Shown here piece by piece: positions 17,384 through 24,930 of a DNA stretch of 64,000 nt (positions are counted from its first letter, which is position 1; the number at the start of each line of letters is the position of its first letter). This stretch comes from Caecibacter massiliensis (GTDB lineage: Bacteria > Bacillota > Negativicutes > Veillonellales > Megasphaeraceae), in contig LT608311.1 in the NCBI GenBank assembly GCA_900095875.1, positions 1,178,001 through 1,242,000 on the forward strand, given 5' to 3'. Both the position numbers and the translations under genes were made by a program. The notes under the pieces were generated by a model. It was not told the DNA's origin. It made no database searches and saw only the letters and a program-made list of their open reading frames with translations.

Positions 17384-17758
17384 TTATGCAAAAATAATTT
17401 CCTTTTCCACAATCTCCCTCGCACAAGCCCTTATGTTATTGAGGCATCCTGTCCATTCTAAGGCGTTTTCTGCCTTTAGCTGTTCCGTTATGCCCTGTGC
17501 CTGTTTCATACCCTCTATGAGCCTTTCAAAGCGTTCCTGTGCCTGTCTGTTGATGTCGGCAAGGTAGGCGTTTAGCCTGCCGCTTGTAAGAAGATTGGTG
17601 TATGTAACTTTACGGTACTGTTTTAGATAATCTAAATGCCGTTGCCCCCAGATGCCTATTGCCTGTTCTTCTTCGGCGGGTACAGTTAAGCACGGTATCA
17701 AATAATCCCCTTGCCTTTCGTATTTGCCGCCCAGTTCCTCAAATAATGATTTTGCCAT
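17384..17758 (-). CDS. tnpV: TnpV family transposon protein
   Basis: A 124-residue protein matching the TnpV family first described on Tn4451. It begins MAKSLFEELGGKYERQGDYL, then has IGIWGQRHLDYLKQYRKVTY and a helical C-terminus (LNAYLADINRQAQERFERLI). A GGAGG ribosome binding site precedes the ATG. It is the outermost gene at the right end, 52 bases from the junction. Transcription of the host purine operon would enter here. The molecular role of TnpV is not established. Confidence 0.88.
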   Translation of the reverse strand: MAKSLFEELGGKYERQGDYLIPCLTVPAEEEQAIGIWGQRHLDYLKQYRKVTYTNLLTSGRLNAYLADINRQAQERFERLIEGMKQAQGITEQLKAENALEWTGCLNNIRACAREIVEKEIIFA

Positions 17759-17809
17759 TGTCTGTTACCTCCACATTCTTTTTTATTTTGAATGTCCGCA
17801 AAATCCGTC

Positions 17810-18568
17810 CTACATCTGAGGATCCGTAAGAATAGACGCCATATTCGTCACGCCTACACCGAACGTCGGATCCAGACTCGGCGCCATGGAAATAATGCTT
17901 TCCGGAGACGGTATTATCTGTGTCACCAGTCCCATGACAGCCGTCAGGACGATACCGTAAAAGATGGATCCAGGCACCTTCTTTGCCATGAGGATAGCCG
18001 TTACGAAAACACCAAAGATAGTAAGCCAGGTCGTCGGAACTTTAAACGACCCGATTGCTACCAGAGAAGAGGGATCGCCAATGACGATACCTCCTCCCTG
18101 CAATCCCACGAAGGAAATGAAAATGCCGATACCAGCAGCCATAGCATATTTCAAATCCTGAGGAATCGCATCGATGATGATTTCCCGGATCTTAAAAAAG
18201 GAAACGAGCGTAAACAAAATGGACGCGATGAAAACACCGCCCATGGCCTGTTGCCAGGGAATACCCATGGCAAGGACGACCGAATAAGTAAAGAAGGCGT
18301 TGTCACCCAGACCTGGGGCGATAGCAATCGGATAATTAGCCAAAAAACCCATGAGCAGGCAGCCCATGATAGCTGATAAGGCCGTAGCCGTAAAAACAGC
18401 ACCGGCATCCATACCCGCATCTCCCAGGATAATCGGATTGACAAAGAGAATATACGCCATGGAGACAAATGTCGTCAGACCTGCCAGACATTCCCTCTTT
18501 ACTGTTGTATTGTTTTCAGATAAATGAAAGACTTTATCCAAAATTCCTATAGATTGGTTGCTAGACAT
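17810..18568 (-). pseudogene. NCS2 purine permease, N-terminal half (TM1-7), split by the element
   Basis: This is the first 252 residues of a guanine/hypoxanthine-type NCS2 permease: MSSNQSIGILDKVFHLSENN, then the family motif GLTTFVSMAYILFVNP near residue 30 and PGLGDNAFFTYSVV near 86. Seven hydrophobic segments are visible. It stops at a TAG created by the insertion: two bases come from the 5-bp core and one from the element. Normally the permease would import adenine, guanine or hypoxanthine for the deaminases encoded next to it. It starts about 60 bases after the adenosine deaminase stop, inside the same operon. The ribosome binding site (AGGGG) is weak and distant. Confidence 0.9.
17811..17815. 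repeat. right 5-bp junction core (TACAT)
   Basis: The second copy of TACAT, joined to the permease 5' half. It completes the stop codon that truncates the first half. Confidence 0.85.
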
Positions 18569-18626
18569 AAAAATAAGTACCCCTAATTATATAAATAAAT
18601 AGACACGCTGTTGCACTGCGATTTTC

Positions 18627-19643
18627 TTAATGGGTTCTTGCATATTCTTCCAGTTCGGCAATATAAATAGCCTTTTGTTCTTTACTGATCCAGGATGTTT
18701 CAAAGGAATTCCGCGCCAGCATCACTACTTGTTCTTTCGTCAGGTTGAAAGCATCTGCCAGGGCATAGTAATTATCACTGATATATCCGCCGAAATACGC
18801 AGGATCATCGGAGTGTGCCGAGATCTTGACGCCCTTATCGAGCAATTCCAGTACTTCCGGTCCCTTCATTTCAGGCCGTACGAACGTATTGGACAGCGGG
18901 CATGTCGTAAAGCCGATATGATGATTGGCCGCGTAGGCAACCAGATCCGGATCTTCAACGATATTGGTGCCGTGATCTATCCGTTCGACGCCGATAACTT
19001 CCAGCAGTTCACGGATGTGTTCAATAGAATCTTTCTGGTCGATATCTGCATGTGCCGTAAGATGCAGGCCATACTGTTCGGCCTGGGTAAATTGATTGAA
19101 AAATTTCATGGGCGGATTATTGTGTTCGTCTGAATCGAGGCCGACACCAATGAACTTATCGCGGTACGGAAGGGATTCTTCCAGCGTTTTGCGGGCCGAT
19201 TCACGGGACATATCCCGTAAGAAACACATAATCAGTCTGGCATCGATATTGAGTGCCCGGGCATCGACAGTAGCCCGGTATAAGCCGTTGATGAAGGTTT
19301 CAAAAGCGATACCACGGCTCGTGTGTGCCTGGGGATCAAAGAAAATTTCAGCATGACGGACATTATTTTCTGCGGCATGATGAATATATTCCATGGCCAA
19401 ATCATAGAAATCATCTTCTGTCTGCAATACATTCATGGCAGGATAATATACAGCCAGGAATGAAGCCAGGTCGTCATACTGATATGATGCCCGTACTTCT
19501 TCGATCGTAGTCTGACCGATATCTACATGATTTTTCTGAGCCAGTTTTAATTTTAATTCTGGTTCCAGAGTACCTTCGATGTGCAAATGTAATTCTGCTT
19601 TCGGCATGCCTACGATAAATTCTTTCGTGACTTCTGTAGCCAT
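18627..19643 (-). CDS. add: adenosine deaminase family protein
   Basis: A 338-residue metal-dependent deaminase. The start is at the ATG at 19643 (MATEVTKEF), which follows AGGAGG; an upstream in-frame ATG lies in the leader RNA. Motifs: KAELHLHIEGT (first two zinc His), LTAHADID (third His), RIDHGTN, and ISAHSDDPAYF (zinc and catalytic Asp). The usual HAGE motif reads HADI, so the Glu proton donor of classical adenosine deaminases is replaced. A subgroup of bacterial proteins with HCDVDQ-like motifs shows the same change, and substrate preference (adenosine or adenine) is therefore open. First gene of the purine operon, preceded by a terminator-containing leader. Confidence 0.9.
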   Translation of the reverse strand: MATEVTKEFIVGMPKAELHLHIEGTLEPELKLKLAQKNHVDIGQTTIEEVRASYQYDDLASFLAVYYPAMNVLQTEDDFYDLAMEYIHHAAENNVRHAEIFFDPQAHTSRGIAFETFINGLYRATVDARALNIDARLIMCFLRDMSRESARKTLEESLPYRDKFIGVGLDSDEHNNPPMKFFNQFTQAEQYGLHLTAHADIDQKDSIEHIRELLEVIGVERIDHGTNIVEDPDLVAYAANHHIGFTTCPLSNTFVRPEMKGPEVLELLDKGVKISAHSDDPAYFGGYISDNYYALADAFNLTKEQVVMLARNSFETSWISKEQKAIYIAELEEYARTH

Positions 19644-19825
19644 AGATAGACCTCCTGTTATCATAAAAACAAAAAAATGATACATCCATGCGTTTGTAAT
19701 ACACATAGACATATGATGAATAACCAACAAAAAAAATAGGCTGCCGCACGCTATCAGCGTACAACAGCCATTCCTTTTTCCCGGACTCCAGCGCCACTGG
19801 AGTCTTTATTATGTAATTCATCACG
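19644..19825 (-). promoter_or_regulatory. structured 5' leader of the purine operon, candidate attenuator/riboswitch
   Basis: The RNA would start about 19824 and run 180 bases to the add start. It contains hairpin 1 (GACTCCAG / CTGGAGTC, loop of five, 19784-19804), a short purine-rich joint (GGGAAAAAGGAAT) and then a strong intrinsic terminator at 19729-19769. No purine-riboswitch core, T-box or PRPP motif was recognised. The arrangement, with a promoter, a structure and a terminator before the gene, suggests conditional termination (inference). Confidence 0.55.
19729..19769 (-). terminator. terminator inside the add leader
   Basis: A 14-bp stem with three GU pairs and a 3-base loop (GGCTGTTGTACGCT / AGCGTGCGGCAGCC on the minus strand) is followed by TATTTTTTTT. 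It lies after the promoter at 19831-19859, so it terminates the leader RNA and not only the upstream gene. Confidence 0.85.
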
Positions 19826-19830
19826 GATTT

Positions 19831-19859
19831 ATTATACCCATCCGATTTATAAAAGTCAA
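19831..19859 (-). promoter_or_regulatory. promoter of the purine salvage operon
   Basis: On the minus strand TTGACT (19854-19859) and TATAAT (19831-19836) are separated by 17 bases, about 190 bases before the adenosine deaminase start codon. Confidence 0.75.
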
Positions 19860-19916
19860 TTACTATTCCTGCATATCTGCTCATCACCACTGTCCTGCAG
19901 GAGAACAAGCCTGTAA

Positions 19917-21080
19917 TCAATACCATTCATTGATATAGCATTTTTCTTTTGGGAACAAGGCCTGCAATATTTCCAGTGCCTGATCTGTTCCCTGTATTTT
20001 TTCGTTGAATACGAGGTCATCGACGTCCATCGCCCCAAATACGAGGAGAGCCAGAGTGCCAATAGGCATGACGGCATCGGTCATTTCTCCATCAGGCCGT
20101 TTTTCTACACTGGCTGTGCCGTCCTGCACCGTCAGGCGCCATGTCCCTGTATTCCAATCGGCCAGAGGGTCGTCTGTCCGGAATGTCAGACTTCCTTCCG
20201 CCCGGTATGGCAGTTCTTCCAGCGCTCCTTTGACATCGACAATACGGCCGGTCATGAAGGGCATCGTTTCATGGCCCTGTTTGCCATCGGGATAGAAGCG
20301 GTATGATTGGTCGTGGATTCCTTCATTCCACTGGAATGTATCGCCCTGTGAGCGGTGGTTATAGATATAATTCAGAAGTCCCTTCCTGCCCCTGGCTGTA
20401 GCATACACGAATTCCCCGCTTACGATAGTCGGTTCACCGAGCTGATAAAAGAGATATCCGACCGGCTGGTCTCCATCGAGGCAGACGGCGATATTGCCTT
20501 CCGCCAGCTGGGCGCTGATATGGCTGCGCCAGCTCTGTTCATCCCGGACGGCATAACCGGAAAGATTGCGCGTATAGGCATCGTATACCGGCGCCAGATA
20601 AGTCCATTCATCCGGGCTGGTAATAAATCCATAGTGGAGCGTCCGGTCCGTAAGAGGGCGCAGAGCATCGAGAGGAAGCGTTTCTTTCCACTGATGACAG
20701 TATAATTCATAACCGTAGGGCTGATAGAAACCGGCCTTGCTGGGCATGAGGATATTGACATAATGACCGCGCCGTTTCATTTCTTCCAGGGCTGCCGTGA
20801 GCAGTTTGCCACCGACACCGCCGCGCCGGGCTGCCGGATGCGTTGCCAATCCGACAATATAGGATGTCTGCACTTGTCTGCCCCGGAGATTCAGTGTATA
20901 GGGATTGAGATGGGTCAGACAGGCCATCTGATCACCCTGAAACCCCATGAGAACCTGTTCCGGTTTATAGAAATTTTTAAAATACCACTGGAAAAACGGA
21001 TCTTCCCGATGTTCAAAACAGTAATCCCATAGACTTTCCACCAGCCCTCTGTCCTGTTCGCCAGCTAAACGGAAATTCAT
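19917..21080 (-). CDS. Eis-like GNAT acetyltransferase
   Basis: A 387-residue protein with the Eis architecture. An N-terminal GNAT domain has the acetyl-CoA loop (VGLATHPAARRGGVGGKLL, about residues 76-94). A second GNAT-like fold follows, then a C-terminal SCP2-like domain (from about residue 290). Relatives acetylate amines, including some aminoglycosides; the substrate cannot be inferred here. A CCTCC-complement ribosome binding site is present. The following hairpin and promoter separate it from the purine operon. Confidence 0.87.
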   Translation of the reverse strand: MNFRLAGEQDRGLVESLWDYCFEHREDPFFQWYFKNFYKPEQVLMGFQGDQMACLTHLNPYTLNLRGRQVQTSYIVGLATHPAARRGGVGGKLLTAALEEMKRRGHYVNILMPSKAGFYQPYGYELYCHQWKETLPLDALRPLTDRTLHYGFITSPDEWTYLAPVYDAYTRNLSGYAVRDEQSWRSHISAQLAEGNIAVCLDGDQPVGYLFYQLGEPTIVSGEFVYATARGRKGLLNYIYNHRSQGDTFQWNEGIHDQSYRFYPDGKQGHETMPFMTGRIVDVKGALEELPYRAEGSLTFRTDDPLADWNTGTWRLTVQDGTASVEKRPDGEMTDAVMPIGTLALLVFGAMDVDDLVFNEKIQGTDQALEILQALFPKEKCYINEWY

Positions 21081-21107
21081 AGAAACCTCCCCTTTCTCTA
21101 TAAGAAA

Positions 21108-21132
21108 GAGGCTGTCATGCAGGGACAGCCTC
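21108..21132 (-). terminator. hairpin between DUF2156 and GNAT genes
   Basis: A 9-bp inverted repeat (GAGGCTGTC / GACAGCCTC) lies between the stop of the DUF2156 gene and the start of the GNAT gene. On the minus strand it is followed by only TTTCTTAT, so it may be a weak terminator. Confidence 0.5.
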
Positions 21133-21137
21133 CGTTT

Positions 21138-22043
21138 TTATTTTTTCAATGTCACATCAAATTTTTCTACATAATGGTGCGGGTTGTATGATTCCTTGGA
21201 ATGACGCAGACCGGGTATACCCATATCTTCTTCCCGGTTGATATAAGTCGTGTGAGGCCAGGCATGAACGACAAATTCATGATTAATGACCTGATACAGG
21301 CCACGGATATTGGGATCGCTCTTTTCAAAATGGATGATTGCCGTATCATCATTGAGCATTTCACCAATGGAAAAAGCGACGATCTTATTATACATGCGGA
21401 TGGCGCCGCCCGTCGGCTGAAGGATTTCCCAGTTATTGAATACTTCTTCGATGGCGTGGCGTTCACCCAGAAGTTCTTCATCGTCATCCTGTTCTTCATG
21501 CTGGTCATACCATGTCTTTTCCGCTTCCATACATTCATCAAAAATTTCTTCTGTAATAGGCACGTATTCCCAGTTTCCGATGTACTGATTGCGGAAATGA
21601 TTGAGGTTATTCTTTTTCTGACGGAATTTCTTTCCTGATAAGTTGATGAGGTCCTGTGTGAGATACACGTATTCGTAGTTATCCCGGTCCGGCGTAAATT
21701 CATAACAGTCTTCACAGAGTGTCCGGATCCGTTCGGCAGCTGCCGGCGTTACCCCTTTCATGAGGAACGGATAGCCATGTTCATCAAACCATTCGTGCAT
21801 CCGTTGTACGCCCTTTAAAAAGCTGCCGTCTTTTTTGGCAAATGGCGGAATCCAGAACTGCTTTTTGCCACGGCCGGAACGGATATACATGACATCGTCT
21901 TCTTCAGCCCACTGGATTTCATAGGGCTTCTGCCAGGCAAACAGCGTCATGAATGTTGCATCAGCCTGTTCATACCGCTTCTGCTGAAAATAATCATCTA
22001 TAATCGGTTTATCTTCCAGACGGATTTCTCTAAATTCAATAAT
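21138..22043 (-). CDS. DUF2156 (phosphatidylglycerol lysyltransferase C-domain-like) protein, apparent AUU start
   Basis: A protein of about 300 residues of the DUF2156 family, related to the tRNA-dependent aminoacyl-transferase domain of MprF. Conserved stretches are KKFRQKKNNLNHFRN and NIRGLYQVINHEFV. The first ATG in frame ends at 21950. However, the frame upstream of it encodes a normal family N-terminus (EFREIRLEDKPIIDDYF) back to a TAG at 22056-22058. Between that stop and the conserved N-terminus there is no ATG, GTG or TTG in frame. There are only four ATT codons (22038-22049), placed right after AGGGGGAG. I set the start at 22043; 22040 is equally possible. Starting at 21950 would remove about 33 conserved residues. 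Confidence 0.75.
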   Translation of the reverse strand: MIEFREIRLEDKPIIDDYFQQKRYEQADATFMTLFAWQKPYEIQWAEEDDVMYIRSGRGKKQFWIPPFAKKDGSFLKGVQRMHEWFDEHGYPFLMKGVTPAAAERIRTLCEDCYEFTPDRDNYEYVYLTQDLINLSGKKFRQKKNNLNHFRNQYIGNWEYVPITEEIFDECMEAEKTWYDQHEEQDDDEELLGERHAIEEVFNNWEILQPTGGAIRMYNKIVAFSIGEMLNDDTAIIHFEKSDPNIRGLYQVINHEFVVHAWPHTTYINREEDMGIPGLRHSKESYNPHHYVEKFDVTLKK

Positions 22044-22092
22044 AATAATCTCCCCCTAAGTATATGAACGCCGATTCTCAAGTACCATCGAT

Positions 22093-22722
22093 TCATGGCC
22101 GAGATACGGATTTACTATTTTCAATATAATAACGCCAGGGAAAAGTCTTCCCTTTTTCGGCATAGTCTACATGAATGCGCGCAGAACATGCTATCTGCAG
22201 TGGTTGGCGCATAACCGGCTCAGCAATGTACAATTCATCGCCACAGAGATCCAGTTGATTCTGTGATTTTGTGATTTCCATGGCCTGACAGAGTTTTCCC
22301 GGTCCGTTGGTCAGATGATACGGACTCCGGGTACGGTTATCCATGTTACGGTTGCGGAACATATCATCCAGACCGGAAAGAGGTTCTACAGCCCGGATGA
22401 GGACGGCTTCCCCACTGCCGGCACGACCGGTCACAACATTCATACAGTAATACATGCCATAAATCTGATAGACATAGCTGCAGCCTCCGGATTGGAACAT
22501 CGGCTCTGTCCGGGCCGTCCTGCCGTGGTAACTGTGGGCCGCATCATCAGGCCAGCCGTGATATGTTCCTCCATAAGCCTCGGTCTCGACGATACGGCCG
22601 GCATAGACTGTATTCTCTGTAACGTGTACCAGAACAGCCCCCAGAAGATGCCAGGCAACCTGACAGACATCTTCTTCATACCATTTTTCCGGCCACTTCG
22701 ATCCTATCATTCCGCTATTCAT
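22093..22722 (-). CDS. DNA-3-methyladenine glycosylase (MPG/AAG family)
   Basis: A 209-residue base-excision repair enzyme that removes alkylated purines. The catalytic motif GRIVETEAYGG is near residue 42, followed by DDAAHSYHGRTARTEPMF, YVYQIYGMYYCMNVV and GPGKLCQAM. All are typical of the single-domain AAG family, and the length is normal. Its ATG follows the TAA of the IclR gene without a gap, so the two are translationally linked. Confidence 0.92.
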   Translation of the reverse strand: MNSGMIGSKWPEKWYEEDVCQVAWHLLGAVLVHVTENTVYAGRIVETEAYGGTYHGWPDDAAHSYHGRTARTEPMFQSGGCSYVYQIYGMYYCMNVVTGRAGSGEAVLIRAVEPLSGLDDMFRNRNMDNRTRSPYHLTNGPGKLCQAMEITKSQNQLDLCGDELYIAEPVMRQPLQIACSARIHVDYAEKGKTFPWRYYIENSKSVSRP

Positions 22723-23499
22723 TTATCTATCCTTATCTTTGTCTTTGCGATAACCCAGTGAATAGGATATTTCATAGGCATACTGGCTCATGGTAAAGAG
22801 CATCTTCTGCCGGATAGAATCATAAAACCGCATGCTCGGACCAGCTATGGTCAGTGAAGCGATGACTTGTTCCTCAAAATTGAAAATCGGAACGGAAAGA
22901 GCAAACAGACCGTGTTCGCTTTCATCCTGGGTAATGGCATAACCATTGTGCCGGATAGAGGCAAACTCACTTTCCGACAAATTGCCATACTGGACGATGA
23001 CCCGGTTCCGTTCGGCCTTGCTAGCCCAGGCCAGAAGCACTTTGCCGGCAGCACCTTTATAGATAGGCAGCGATTCGCCCATGGGAATAACGCGGCGCAA
23101 CGAATGGGTGCTTTCTACATGATCCAGGCAGATACGACTGTCTCCTTCGGCCACATAAATACTGGCCGTTTCATTGAAAATCTGCTGCAGCCGCCGCAGA
23201 TACGGTTTAGCCAGGGTCACGACGTTTTCTGTCCAATGGGAGGAATATCCCAGAGCCAGTGCTTTCGGACCCAGCCGGTACTGTTTGGATGCTTCGTTGC
23301 GCGTCAGATACTGACGACGTTCCAGTGTATTGACGATGCGGAAAGCCGTCGAAGTATTGAGGTCAGTCCGGGCCGCTATTTCTTTCAAAGTCAGACCGGT
23401 ATTGCATTCGACAAAAATATCGAGGACATCGAGACTTTTTTCCAATGATTTGAGCAGACTATTTTGCCGCCCTCTTTTACCTGTGTCTTCTATATTCAT
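22723..23499 (-). CDS. IclR family transcriptional regulator
   Basis: 258 residues. The N-terminal winged helix (LDIFVECNTGLTLKEIAARTDLNTSTAFRIVNTLERRQYL, about 26-65) is followed by an IclR effector-binding domain (YVAEGDSRICLDHVES to about residue 245). Targets are unknown. It is followed immediately by the glycosylase gene, which may be co-expressed for convenience and not under its control. Confidence 0.92.
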   Translation of the reverse strand: MNIEDTGKRGRQNSLLKSLEKSLDVLDIFVECNTGLTLKEIAARTDLNTSTAFRIVNTLERRQYLTRNEASKQYRLGPKALALGYSSHWTENVVTLAKPYLRRLQQIFNETASIYVAEGDSRICLDHVESTHSLRRVIPMGESLPIYKGAAGKVLLAWASKAERNRVIVQYGNLSESEFASIRHNGYAITQDESEHGLFALSVPIFNFEEQVIASLTIAGPSMRFYDSIRQKMLFTMSQYAYEISYSLGYRKDKDKDR

Positions 23500-23518
23500 G
23501 GAATCGCCTGCTTTCTTC

Positions 23519-24658
23519 CTACGTATTGACTTTCATACCGATTTCCAGTGAATCGGGCGGATCAATGACTACCTTTTCTCCTTCACTAAGGCCGTTCAGG
23601 ATGACTACCCGTCCGGCTTCTTCATCCCCCGTCAGGATAGACCTGGCATCGGCCAGCCCCTTGTCATTAACGATATAGACAAAATCTCCACTGTCTTTCG
23701 TCTTGACAGCTGTTTTGGGTACAGTAATCTGGGATACTTCCTGTGGTGTCGAAAGGCGGACATGATAAAATTCGCCGGGCACGAACAGATTCTTGTCGTT
23801 ATTAAATGTAATCTTGGCCATATAGGAGCCCGTTGCCGGATCCTTCACTTCAGAAAGATAGGTCAGCTCCCCTGTTTCCGACTCGCCAGACGGAGCAATG
23901 ATAGATACCTTGATGGTGCCATTACTCTTGGCAGTCTGCAGTGCCTCTATATAATCTTCCGGTACGGCAAACGTCGCTACCAACGGCGTCATCTGCTGAA
24001 TCGTGGCCAGGACATTGCCGGCAACGGCAACAGACGGATTATCGGCTACAGAGGTGACACGCCCATCAATAGGCGAATAAATCGTAGCGTTGCTCAGCAT
24101 TTCCCTGGCCGATTGGACAGCCTGCTGCAGCTGGGCAATGCGCCCCAAATCGACAGCCGGCGCGGCTTCCTGAACAGGAGCAGACTGAACCGGAGGAGCC
24201 GTACGGGCCATCATCTGGTTGTATTCGACTTTGGAAATAGCTCCTTCATTATACCAGACATCGAGCTTTGCCCGCTGGCCACTGTCACCTCCACTGCTGG
24301 CAGCCGGAGCCTGATATACCGGAGTCGCTGCGGCAGCAGAAGACGCTGCTACCAGCTGTGCTTCGGCATCACTGACGCTCTGTTGGTATGGGGCCGAATC
24401 GACCTGTACGACTACTTCGCCGGCTTTGACCTCCTGTCCTACCGTAAGGGGCGTCGAGACGAGTTTGCCCGAAAGCTTAGGCACTACATTGGTCATGTGC
24501 AGGGCCGTAATATTTGCATCGAGTGTCAGGGCCACAGGATGGTCCGATTTCGTTACACTTTCCGTTTTCGTAGTCACGCTGTTGCCACAACCAGAAAGGA
24601 TTGCGGCAGCGAAGACGGCAGCAAGGGCTGCTGCTGCCCATTTTTTGATTCGCACCAT
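23519..24658 (-). CDS. HlyD/MFP-type efflux adaptor lipoprotein
   Basis: A 379-residue periplasmic adaptor. A signal sequence ends in the lipobox LSGC at about residues 22-25. The lipoyl/biotinyl half-motifs flank a shortened hairpin (KLVSTPLTVGQEVKAGEVVVQVD and IYSPIDGRVTSVAD), followed by beta-barrel and membrane-proximal domains. The hairpin is interrupted by an Ala/Ser/Pro-rich stretch. In a diderm it would bridge an inner-membrane pump to an outer-membrane factor, but no RND or ABC pump gene is adjacent. It starts 19 bases after the BofA gene. Confidence 0.87.
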   Translation of the reverse strand: MVRIKKWAAAALAAVFAAAILSGCGNSVTTKTESVTKSDHPVALTLDANITALHMTNVVPKLSGKLVSTPLTVGQEVKAGEVVVQVDSAPYQQSVSDAEAQLVAASSAAAATPVYQAPAASSGGDSGQRAKLDVWYNEGAISKVEYNQMMARTAPPVQSAPVQEAAPAVDLGRIAQLQQAVQSAREMLSNATIYSPIDGRVTSVADNPSVAVAGNVLATIQQMTPLVATFAVPEDYIEALQTAKSNGTIKVSIIAPSGESETGELTYLSEVKDPATGSYMAKITFNNDKNLFVPGEFYHVRLSTPQEVSQITVPKTAVKTKDSGDFVYIVNDKGLADARSILTGDEEAGRVVILNGLSEGEKVVIDPPDSLEIGMKVNT

Positions 24659-24677
24659 ATTTCCTTCTTTCGGAATT

Positions 24678-24923
24678 TCAGAAAAACGTATAGAACAACG
24701 TAAGAACAGCTACGGCGGGCAGGCCGAAAATACCGACCAGAATTCCCGTTATGAGAGTAATAGGCACATGAGCCAGGCCCAGGAGATAGCCGAAATGGTT
24801 GACCCCATATAAGAGCAGCAATCCGATAACGACGTTTCCCAGAAGATGGCGAAGCGGTGCCAGAATCAGTTTATGCACCAGCACGAGAATGACGATACCG
24901 ATGCCAATGCCGTAGAAATCCAT
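24678..24923 (-). CDS. bofA: pro-sigmaK processing inhibitor BofA family protein
   Basis: An 81-residue, almost entirely hydrophobic protein with three membrane segments. It matches the BofA family (LILAPLRHLLGNVVIGLLLL and GLPAVAVLTLFYTFF). In sporulating Firmicutes BofA restrains SpoIVFB. In Negativicutes it is often kept next to recR even in strains not known to form spores. It begins seven bases after recR, in the dnaX-ybaB-recR operon. Confidence 0.9.
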   Translation of the reverse strand: MDFYGIGIGIVILVLVHKLILAPLRHLLGNVVIGLLLLYGVNHFGYLLGLAHVPITLITGILVGIFGLPAVAVLTLFYTFF

Positions 24924-24930
24924 AAAGTCC

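Larger units (their letters stand above)
6836..17815. mobile_element. tet(O)-carrying integrative mobilizable element, about 10.98 kb
   Basis: The boundaries come from the broken permease: host sequence ends at 6840 and resumes at 17811-17815, with TACAT at both ends. All genes lie on the minus strand, the same direction as the host operon. The order in transcription is tnpV, tet(O) leader, tet(O), Cys-rich KTR gene, three sigma-like genes, repA-like ATPase, oriT/repeat region, MobV relaxase, parB, ydbC-like gene, a small gene and the serine recombinase. No type IV secretion genes are present, so it can be mobilized but not transfer itself. Recombinase plus TnpV recall the Tn4451 group. The accessory genes resemble those of many gut Firmicutes elements. 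Confidence 0.93.

Noticed and set aside
19644-19859. Purine (adenine/guanine) riboswitch before the adenosine deaminase gene
   Set aside because: The TATA and CTAC loop signatures and three-way junction are not present; kept only as an unassigned leader.
23762-24703. A 313-codon open frame antisense to the efflux adaptor
   Set aside because: Arg/Cys-rich mirror translation without motifs.
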